Below are positions 7,361-15,175 of a stretch of DNA of 15,175 nt, piece by piece. The stretch is from Cyclostephanos tholiformis (taxonomy: Eukaryota; Bacillariophyta; Thalassiosirophyceae; Thalassiosirales; Thalassiosiraceae): the NCBI GenBank assembly GCA_036939975.1, contig JALLPB010000502.1, positions 1-15,175 on the forward strand, in the 5' to 3' direction. The first letter of the stretch is position 1, and each line of letters begins with the position of its first letter. The translations under genes were made by a program, and so were the position numbers. The notes beneath the pieces were generated by a model. That model saw only the letters and a list, made by a program, of their open reading frames with translations, was not told the origin of the DNA and searched no databases.

Positions 7361-10300
7361 TCAATCATCTTGGAGGTCGATGAATACCTTTTTAGGAGTT
7401 GGCTTCTTGGGAATTGGGGATCTTGGTAAGCTGTGTAACGAACACTTCGGGATCACGCCGAACCCAGAATTCGAACACTTCGGTGATTTCCGAAAGCTCC
7501 CCTTCTTGCGTCCTTTCATGCTGTCAGCGCTCCCTTGGCTTTCTTGACTTCCTCCGTGGCTACTCTCGAAGTCCTGAGAAAGTGACTGGAGATCAATATC
7601 ATTCTTTCGCTTAAGCCCCGAGGCGTTGGTCGAAGGCGACAACTTGGGAGATGACCATTTACTTGGCGTTTTCTCTACTCCGCATGACTCCCCTTGCATG
7701 CTCTGAGCATAGCGATGTGGAAGAGAGTCAATGGATCTGGGACTGGGATCGCTTCCCTGCGCAGAAGAATTTGCTTCTGTCTCTTTATTTCCAAGAAAGC
7801 ACTCAGAATGAAACTCGTTTCGCTTGGACGCACCATCGCCAAGCAAAAGAATTCTCTGCTCGACGCGCCATTCTCTACGATTTAGCTCTTCCTTCAACGT
7901 TTCAAGCCGCTGCACTTCTCGAGCGTGCGCCCTCTCTCTCCTAAGAAGTTCGTGTTCTTTCATTCGATGTTCTACCTCCCTCTTAAATATTGAATGATGC
8001 TCCAACTTAAACTGTTCGAATTGCGCAACCTTTTCATTTAGTTCTGCCTCACGCTGCGCCAAAGCTAAAGCATCTGCATGAAGCTTACATTCCCTTTCCA
8101 TCAAATGGTTAACTGTTTGTGCATTTGATTTAAAGCATAGAAATGATTGCTGGTCATCGCGTGTATTGCACTCAAAACTTGACAACTTAGTATCCGTAAA
8201 TATGAACCGAGAATTATTCGAGCAAAGACCGAGCATGAAATCGGCTAGTTTGTGATCATCCGCCAAATCCTGCAGTACGCGGCAAGACCAGATGAATTGA
8301 TTTATTCGACCGTCTTTTTCTTCATCATTGAGTGCCGTGAGGTTCGAGAGAGGGTACTCTAACCTAAAACAACCTTCGCTCTCGCCACAGTTCGGCATCA
8401 GCTCGCCGAGGCACATCAGCGCATCAATCAATGAGCACCATGTCAAAGCCCCTCGCAGGAACAAATTCCCTTTGATAAACTCTTTAGAGGTGAATTCAAC
8501 TGCGCCGCTACTTGAGGTGTTCAAACTTATCTCAACTCCACCAGTAAGAAAAAGGTGAATAACATTAGCGAGGCATTGGTAATCATGTGCATAGTCACTA
8601 TCTTTGTGCATCTCATGCCGGTCGAGTACAACTGCCTTGTTTCCGAAGCCTACTACCTGTAAGAACCACAAACCAGTTTCACTTTCGCTGTCGTCAATAT
8701 TATTATTTCTGTTTCTTGATGGATGAGTTCTCCTCACCACTAAAAAAGAGTCTAAACAAATATCATTGTGCACAATGCCGCACGAATGCATGGCTGCTAC
8801 AGCCTCAATTGCCTGAAGTGACAATAGCGCTACGACTTGCTCTGGAATCATTCCTGAAGTTTGGTACTGCTGGTGGAGAGAGAACACATCTTGCAACGAC
8901 CCAAATATTTCACACGCTTCGTTTCCGCTGAGTTGTTGTGCGTCTACTCTCAACGATAATTTGTCGGGGGGGGGTAAGGCCTGATCGTGATAGTTGCTTT
9001 TACTTATGATCTCGCCAGTATTGATTGCAACAGGACGAGGGAAGAACCTGCTAGCTGGAATGAGTGTGGCAGATGCCGAAGACTCGTGAATACCAACTTG
9101 ATCTGCGCGTAATCCGAGGACAAAGAGTACGTATGCCTCCCACGTAACGAATGGATTGTCTTTAAACAATGCATTATGAGCTGTTATTGAAGAGGGTGGT
9201 ATGCGATGGTTCCCATTTTTCTCCTCGAAAGGTGACTTTAAACTGCTTGGGTTTGTTGATGTCACTAAGGGACTTATGGAGCGTTTGCGTCCACGCAAAC
9301 AACGAACGCCTCTCTTTGGACGATTTGCAATGGACTTACTTGCATTTTTTCTGGCCCTATGAAAGAAATCAAACCACAATTCATGAGTCTTCGCAGCAGC
9401 TATGTCGTCCGGTACCGAGAGAGCTTCAAACGAGGATACCAACATGCTTTTATCAGAATAAAAACTCCTTTGGTATGTGGCCGGTTCAGGTAAAATTTGA
9501 GAGGACGGAATATTGGGTTTCCTCTTTTTTAGCCTTGGTGTTGAAGGTGGTGCGCACTGTAAATGAGACACATTCGAGCCTCTAATACGAGATGAATTGA
9601 CGTGATCACGTCTGTAAATGGTGTCTTGGTCGTCCGTGGGTGTAAGGTGCGAGCTTCTAACGGCGACCTTCATTTCCGGTGACACTGACATACCAGATTT
9701 TGTTGATTCTAGTATTTCAGAGTTGCTTCTAACTAAACTAGAGGTTTGCGACCCATCATTTGCTAGATCGGAATAATCTTTGCAGTCAATATCAACGAGT
9801 TTTTGAGTGATGATAGTGTGAAAGAGCCATGATGTCGTCACAATTTTTGCACCAAAGCTTTCCACCTTCTTGACTCCTCTCTCTTCCAGCTGAGACTGTG
9901 TACTTGGCTCACTAGTGAGCACAATCGTTTTGATAGGATCAAACTTATCGTCTGACAATGATTTCAACACTTGTCCCCCCCCTGCCACAATGATGAGCTG
10001 CAACTCTTTCATATTGGGGGCTCTATTGCCAGCTACCCCAGAACAGATGTAGACAAAAAAACCACCAAGAACACCCCCTCTTCTTTTTCGAGCAAGAATA
10101 CCGTTTCGTATTGTCTCTTTCATTGAGAAATTGTATCTTTTCTCTGCTTCTTTGTCTTCGAGAAGAAGAAAATCTTGTGTATCCAATATGCGCTGTTCTT
10201 TTGATGATTGCTCTAGCCATTCAATGCTCAAAATTTTAGCGACTCTGCAAATACAAATCATCAGCTTAGGCGTTCGTCTCAACGCTGTCACACCATCGGT

Positions 10301-12272
10301 GGCTATAACGTGAGTAGCCGTGTGCGCTTCTTCGATCGATTCCACATATTCTGCACCAATTGTTTCAATCATCTACGAGATACGAAAGTATAATCAAATG
10401 CATGAGAATGAATGGCAAATTGACTGAGACGCAAATTTGTGAAATATGTTAACTCACCCGCATGAGCCGGCGCGTCGCTGTGAAGCCAGTGAACATGATT
10501 CGAACAGTATCCTTTCCTTCGCTGCGTTTCCTTGTTTTGACTAGGTCAAAAACTTCTTTGCCATTAGTTTGCACGTCTTCGGCGCCTTGAGGTGCATCAT
10601 GCACGACATCAACCATATCGGACCATGAATTAGGACAGATTGATATCTCGTTTTTCGTTCTAACATCATAATCTTGTTTCTTTTTCTCCACAGCGCGTTT
10701 AGTCAAGAAGTTCTCGGGGTTATTTTTATACGTTTCATCATTGGAATCTGTCTTCTCAGCCTCACCGACCATTCTGCAGAGCTCTGGGGATTTTCCATCA
10801 TCATAAACGTCATTATCAACAGTAACACCCATTGATCGAGTTACACGCTGAGATATGTGATCATTATCTTCGGTTCTCTCTTCGTACGATAGTAAATGAT
10901 CTGAGGTCAATAGCGACCATTTATCATCGTTTTGCGTGTCCAAAGCATCCTTTTTATGGACATAATTTGCTGCTCCACTGGCCTCCGTGGATTGCACCTT
11001 TTTATTATTTAGATTACTGGCACAAATATATGAGGATTCCACCTCACCCCCCAGAGTCATGTTGATGGTCATGCCAGTATTCTGAGTAGGGTATTTTTTT
11101 CGCCTCGCGCGATGCATTTTCCTGGGAGAGCCTTTCAACTGCTCATCATGCAACTGGACATTTTTGAGTGATTTAATCAAATTATTCTCGGCTGTCAATG
11201 GCTCATTGTTTTCTGCGATTGGTTCTTGATGAGCAGTCATGCCCTTGTCGACAGAGTTGACATCATTTGCATTATTTGTATGAGACAACCCCCCAACGCT
11301 TGTGGCAACTTTCCGCATACTTCTTTCGTCCAAAGTAACGTCATCCCTCAGCGATCCTAACCTCTCAACCACATCATATATCAAATCCAAATCCCTTCTT
11401 TTCCCATCCTTCATCATATTGAATAACTTACGATGAAGATTTCCTTCAAATTCGTCGTTATCTTCCATGGATCGAATAAGGCGCAAAATCTCGATTGAAA
11501 ATTCCAAGGGCGAGAGAGGAGTTTCCATCTGTATGCAGGCTGCCGAACAACGCTGATAGAGCCAATAGGCATTGCAACCGAAGGTGGAATCACAATCAGT
11601 CTTCGATGCATGGGTTTGACTGGACAACAATTTCGTCGCAACTCTTTCCAGCTCCTCAGTAGGTCTCGACTCTTCTGCTTCAGCATCTTCGCTCGTCATC
11701 AACTTGGCGGTGGTTATTGCTAGATTTTTCGGCGACATAGTCGTGGGGAAGTCGTGCTTCAATTCTGAAGATTCTCCAATGCTGATCGATCCCAACCGTG
11801 AATGATCAGGATCATACGACGGGGTATTCTTACGGTATATCTCTTGAACAGAAAACGAATGCGAGCCGAATTCGTAATGACTTAGGACCTCTCTTGCTTG
11901 AGGTCGGATGCCCACTCCTTCTGCCACTGCTACGACATTCCCCGATCCCACAGCAGATGTCGTTGATTCGATTACCTTATTTTGCGTTGTACGAGTTTCC
12001 ACCACAGACGTCGTTCGTCCCTTCATTTTTTCGGTCGATTTTAATACGGGAGGAGTTGCCACCGCAGGAGATACAGAGACCTCTCTAGCAAAATGAAAAC
12101 TGACGCCACCGCCGCCTTCACCGTCACCGTCACCGTCACCGTCACCGTCTCCGTCATCGGTTGAAGTGCGTTCGACAACACAAGCAATAGTGCCACCAAC
12201 ACCAGCGCCACCAAATCGACCACGACCTCTTCCTCGTCTTGGAACGATTTCGATTCCATGGACTCGGGGCAT
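7361..12272 (-). CDS. Tandem-BRCT protein (MDC1/PTIP type) with Bub1-like pseudokinase, coiled coil and SQ cluster
   Basis: Two exons (12272-10458 and 10372-7361, phase 0) give 1608 residues. Residues 1-585 are mostly low-complexity: an Arg-Gly-rich start (11-30), an Asp-Gly run (about 40-50) and one helical stretch (about 232-315, not recognised). BRCT1 (590-675) begins with VRIMFTGFTA in exon 1 and continues with ATHVIA, LRRTPKLMICICRVAKI and WLEQS. BRCT2 is about 700-800 (GGFFVYICSGVAGN, KELQLIIVAGGGQVL, TTSWLFHTII). T595-G596 and RRT-x-K (637-641) match the phosphate-binding positions of phosphopeptide-binding BRCT pairs. Residues about 1005-1330 follow the Bub1 kinase order: a PWEFY-like helix (TWEAYV), GSLQDVFSLHQQYQ, a catalytic-loop equivalent GIVHNDICLDSFLV, and VVGFG where DFG is expected. 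The catalytic-loop Lys and Asn and the DFG Asp are replaced (Cys1144, Ser1147, Gly1180), so it should be inactive. A charged coiled coil (about 1360-1450) and a basic Ser/Pro tail with three SQ sites (1537-1551) end the protein. A damage-chromatin reader or scaffold role is inferred. Confidence 0.82.
10373..10457 (-). other. Intron of the BRCT-pseudokinase gene
   Basis: An 85-bp minus-strand intron with donor GTGAGT (10457-10452) after CGG and acceptor TCGTAG before ATG 10372. It splits the first BRCT domain after its first strand and part of helix 1 (FTGFTATRRLMR, then MIETIGAEYVE). Reading through gives a stop after two codons. The downstream exon happens to start with ATG, so gene finders may call two separate genes. 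Confidence 0.88.
12116..12153 (-). repeat. GGTGAC hexanucleotide repeat encoding an Asp-Gly run
   Basis: On the plus strand the unit CACCGT repeats about five times, with degenerate copies at the ends. In the minus-strand BRCT gene it encodes alternating Asp and Gly (residues about 40-52) in the disordered N-terminal region. It is expected to vary in length. Confidence 0.85.
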
Positions 12273-12450
12273 TTCATTACATCGGTGGCGAAAGCCGTCG
12301 TTTGATGTCTTGATGTGGAAATGTAAAATACGGGCATTGCTGATGATCTTTTGGCGCGCCGAACGACGGGATGAGAATTGTTTACGTAAAAAGTACTTAA
12401 AGAAGCAATATCGTAGATAGTAAAAATACTATCGTACTCTACGATTCACT
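12273..12450 (-). promoter_or_regulatory. Upstream region of the BRCT-pseudokinase gene with nested hairpin
   Basis: Just upstream of the minus-strand ATG. It contains a perfect 7-bp inverted repeat GATAGTA / TACTATC around a 4-base A loop (12416-12433), nested within a second 7-bp pair ATCGTAG (12410-12416) / CTACGAT (12439-12445). The 11-mer ACTATCGTACT (12428-12438) also occurs in the ATG12/RAD23 spacer (5169-5179). The dyads lie about 140-175 bp before the start codon, a plausible promoter position. Confidence 0.45.
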
Positions 12451-13381
12451 TTTTGTGTGTGTGTGAAAGACAACGTCAACGAATGTTGTTGGGCATCAAC
12501 GATGATGGTATCTACCTACTCTTTCGCTTTGTCATTGTTGATACCATTGTTCATGCCAACCACCGTACTCGATGCCGATCAGCCCTGCGGGAGATCAAGA
12601 TGACTCTCTAAGGGAGAGGGAAGGAAGCGACCCTAATGAGGAGAGTAGACATTGAGGAAAGCGAAAAAGTGATAATCACATCTCCGTCATAGGCAGAAAA
12701 TAGAGATAGAGGGCCGGCTTGAGAAAGCTGGTAATGATGACTCAGATTGTGACGGGAACACATCGGAGAAAGCAGTAGAGGTCATTGCACGGCCATAACT
12801 GTGCAGAAAAAAACCTTTGAGAGGAGGCATCCTACAATTTGATAAAGCTGCGTTCATGAACAAAAAGTCGATAGAAGATGGAGAATGCAACATGACAATA
12901 CCCGTACTCAAAACAAATTAACTGCAATCAGATCAAGTTGCCGAAGTCCCAGATCAGAATTTCAGAATGTGCACAAACAAATCGAAGTCACAATCTAGAA
13001 GCGAGTGTTGCTTGATTTGCTCCAACTTGAGAATCAGTCCTGATCGAAGAGTTGTGAAATTTTACTTTAGAATAAATGGGCGAATATGCAAGTCTCACAT
13101 GCTCGGTACTTGCACGAAAAAAAAAACGAAAGGAGAATGTGAGATAGAATCATCACTCCCTCGGGTGAGAGCGAACTGGAAAACACGTCCAGGTTGGTGA
13201 AGAAACATGTTTAGTAATTTGTATTATTCCGTTCAACCCTTCAAACACTGTAGGAATTGCCTAGATTCGAAGTATTGCCCCCAAAAATAACATCAAAGGA
13301 AGTGTATTTATTTCATCCTCGGCTAAGATTAAACTTCAACAAGAGAGAAGAAGAATTCTTTTGGTCTTTTAAATGTTGCAT
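12451..13381. other. Intergenic region between the dynein IC gene and the BRCT gene
   Basis: About 930 bp without a supported gene. A minus open frame (12687-12911) and a plus open frame (12967-13200, 77 codons, Lys/Cys-rich, containing CCLICSNL) show no recognisable domain or conserved pattern and are probably chance. An imperfect inverted repeat lies at 12492-12512 / 12540-12557. A purine-rich stretch covers about 12590-12720. The right end (13202-13381) should be the 3' UTR of the dynein intermediate chain gene. No RNA gene was recognised. Confidence 0.45.
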
Positions 13382-15175
13382 CTAGTCTTGCTGGATCAAT
13401 CCCCTTGAAATCAAGTTGTGCATCACCCTTCCCTCCTCATCGCCCTTCGCCTTCCATACATGTTCTCCGACGCTCAATACGTGTAACTTATCACCCGATG
13501 CCACCGCCAGGCGACGACCGTCGGATGACCATTGAAGGCGATTCAACCCCTGATAAGACGATGACGAGGGGTTACCAGGGGCGCCACCATCGATAGGGAT
13601 GCCCTCGGTGCCGCTGACTGGCTGATCGAGCGTGATAGCCAGATTCCAAATATTGATGGTGCCGTTGCTCGACGCTGTGGCGAAGATGGACGGGTGGACT
13701 GGACTCCTGGGAGTGTAATGCAAAATACAGGAAATCCACCATTGGTAAGAAACGTAAAGGGAAGCAAATAGACCGTCTCGGTTCCGTTCCAGGGCAACGC
13801 GGACACTGGACGAAAGAACAAAAGGCCGCTGGCGGCAGAAAAAGCAAGGCCGGCACCACATACCATTGCGCGTCGCACATGTAATCGTACGAATTGCTCA
13901 AGAAGCTCGTCAGGGGAACGTCACGGTGGGCTGGAGCCCAGAGCTTCGTCGACCAGTCAACGCCGGTAGTCACCAAGAGGCCCCCGAGACCCCTCGAGAA
14001 GCCCCTGGACGCGGCGGCGGAAGGGGTCGTCGTCGTTCCCGTCCGCGGCGTGCGAAGAGCGGGAACGGCGTTACGGGCGGTGATGCCGGTGACAACGCCG
14101 TAGTGTCCTGTTTCCGACGACCCCTCCGCTACTGCCACCCCCCCCTCCCCCACGACAACGGCGGCGTCGTCGACTACGCCAAACTCCGACCCACCCGATG
14201 CCCCTCCCGCATGTATGACCCTGACGACCCTCTTGCTCGAGACTGTACCGTCCCTGCCCGTGCCGGGGAGGACGGCGTGCAGCCCCCCCCGTTCGTCACC
14301 GCAGACGAGGCCATCGGTGACGCCGTGCAGTACCTCAAGGCAGCTCAGGTTCGCGTCGATGACGACGCTATCGGCGGGCTCACGAAGGTTCGACGCCGAC
14401 CAGTAGTTTACCCTGCCGTCGATAGACGCGGTGACGAGCATGGACGATGAGAGCCCGGCGCCGACTCCGTCCCCCCCGAGGACCCTCATACCCACGAGCT
14501 CGCGGTCGTGTCCTCCACCCACCACGCTGCTCCTTTGGACTGGGTACCTTCCCGCTCTGGCATCCCACACGAGGACCTGCCCCGACGATCCACCCCCAAC
14601 GACCAGGCGCGGTCCCTCCGTGGGGTGGAACCTACAATGCAGTATTGGACAGCCCGCACAGAAAAGGTGCTTGGGACAATTAGGCATCGACAGGTTATAT
14701 ATGGCCACGATTCCCTCGTTAGGTATGGCCGATGACGCGAAGTGGGAGGATGCGAAGGAGGCGGTCGTGGTCATTGTCGCGCCCTGCAGGAAGGACGACG
14801 GCGGATCCAGCGGGGACAGCCGTCGCGTGGTCGGATCGCATGGGCCTCCCGACGACGATGACAAAGCGGCGCCGCAGCTCACCACCATCCACTCCGCGTA
14901 TCCGGGACACCACTCGACGTCGGTGACCGCACGACCGCAAGTGAACCTAGGGAATTCGTACGTGGAGCGCCCGACGAGGTGACCCCCCGCGCGGTAGGCC
15001 TCCGTTGACTCCAAGTCGCCCCCCCGCTTGTTGCGACGATGCCTTCGTCCCTCGGGGTAACCCGACAAGACGCCGTTGGCGATCTGAAGCAACTTCGAAG
15101 CCAAACGCCTCCACAATACGCTCTCTAGAGCCATGTGCACAAGATGTGTACACAGTGAGGTTTGGAGGTGAAACT
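13382..15175 (-). CDS. Cytoplasmic dynein intermediate chain, WD40 C-terminal part (5' end unresolved)
   Basis: Exons run from at least 15134 to 13864 and from 13706 to 13382, joined in phase 2 through a split Trp codon. From ATG 15134 the product is 531 residues, but the frame is open to the window edge and the family's N-terminal region (coiled coil, p150 and light-chain binding sites) is missing, so the gene is probably 5'-partial. WD-type repeats are visible: VTDVEWCPGYAEWMVVSC (71-87), FHPTEGPRLVVGGG then GQVLVWDARAGRYPVQRS (169-202), MLVTASIDGRVNYWSAS (232-248), LVCGDERGGLHAV (276-288), LLVTTGVDWSTKLWAP (386-401), DYMCDAQWSPVHPSIFATAS with GTINIWNLA across the intron, and LNRLQWSSDGRRLAVASG followed by VGEHVWKAKGDEE. 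The order and wording (PVQRS after WD-R; SPxHP; LNRxxW; a short tail after the last repeat) fit DYNC1I-type chains rather than generic WD40 proteins. The protein scaffolds dynein heavy chains and binds dynactin and cargo. Gly/Ser-rich inserts lengthen several loops. Confidence 0.85.
13707..13863 (-). other. Intron of the dynein intermediate chain gene
   Basis: A 157-bp minus-strand intron with donor GTATGT (13863-13858) after CAATG and acceptor ACTCCCAG before GAGTCC. Removal restores Trp and the family string DAQW-SPVHPSIF. Both sides have open frames through the intron, which could mislead a gene finder into reading through or calling two genes. Confidence 0.88.

Noticed and set aside
12116..12153. 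Short tandem units that might suggest a CRISPR-like array
   Set aside because: They are a contiguous six-base microsatellite without spacers, coding for Asp-Gly in a eukaryotic gene.
10449..12272. Exon 1 of the BRCT gene as a separate 607-residue protein
   Set aside because: The frame would end two codons into a good donor site, in the middle of a BRCT domain whose remainder begins right after a good acceptor 85 bp later.
12967..13200. Plus-strand 77-codon Lys/Cys-rich frame
   Set aside because: It begins with ATG and has a CxxC, but no second metal-binding pair with sensible spacing and no recognisable family; treated as chance pending transcript evidence.
13866..14450. Plus-strand 194-codon Arg/Pro-rich frame
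   Set aside because: It is antisense to the dynein intermediate chain WD40 region; its composition follows from GC-rich Gly/Val coding on the other strand.
14431..14982. Plus-strand 183-codon Pro/Thr-rich frame
   Set aside because: It is antisense to WD40 repeats that match the dynein intermediate chain family on the minus strand.
13572..15140. Read-through of the dynein intron giving a different C-terminus
   Set aside because: The read-through tail lacks WD40 pattern, while splicing at GTATGT / CCCAG restores the conserved WSPVHP string and the last two repeats.

Overview
The window is nuclear DNA of a eukaryote, most likely a diatom and probably a centric one. Genes are split by short GT-AG introns (82-262 bp), stand on both strands with their own promoters, and show no ribosome binding sites or operons. 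The protein set is eukaryotic: ATG12, RAD23, a dynein intermediate chain, a PHD-finger protein and a tandem-BRCT protein. The left edge holds psq-type helix-turn-helix and PIF/Harbinger-like remnants of a style I associate with diatom genomes. The species assignment is inference.

Layout, left to right. (1) 1-1040 is a mosaic of three broken mobile elements: a Ty3/Gypsy polymerase scrap, a PIF/Harbinger-type transposase scrap and, on the other strand, a frameshifted psq-HTH transposase. (2) 1520-4141 (+) is one uninterrupted gene for an 873-residue chromatin protein: a Sin3-type PAH domain, an acidic/NLS linker, polyQ, a PHD finger split by a long insert, and a Tudor-like region. (3) 4673-5092 (-) is ATG12, and 5464-7157 (+, three exons) is RAD23. 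They lie head to head across a 371-bp intergenic region full of short dyads and ATCGTA repeats. (4) 7361-12272 (-, two exons) is a 1608-residue protein with an MDC1/PTIP-type tandem BRCT, a Bub1-like kinase fold that has lost its key catalytic residues, a charged coiled coil and a C-terminal SQ cluster. (5) 13382 to the right edge (-, two exons, 5' end not resolved) is the WD40 half of a cytoplasmic dynein intermediate chain.

These are separate genes with a loose shared theme of chromatin, DNA damage and ubiquitin-like modifiers. RAD23 serves nucleotide-excision repair and proteasome delivery, ATG12 is a ubiquitin-like conjugator for autophagy, the BRCT protein should read phosphorylated chromatin or repair factors, and the PAH-PHD protein should read histones and contact repressors. 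The most novel item is the BRCT plus Bub1-like pseudokinase protein. It is one gene because the 85-bp intron falls inside the first BRCT domain, so neither exon alone makes sense. An annotation that splits it at that intron would hide the fusion.

Limits: all family calls come from reading translations by eye. Introns were placed by GT-AG signals plus domain continuity. Untranslated regions and transcription start sites were not determined.
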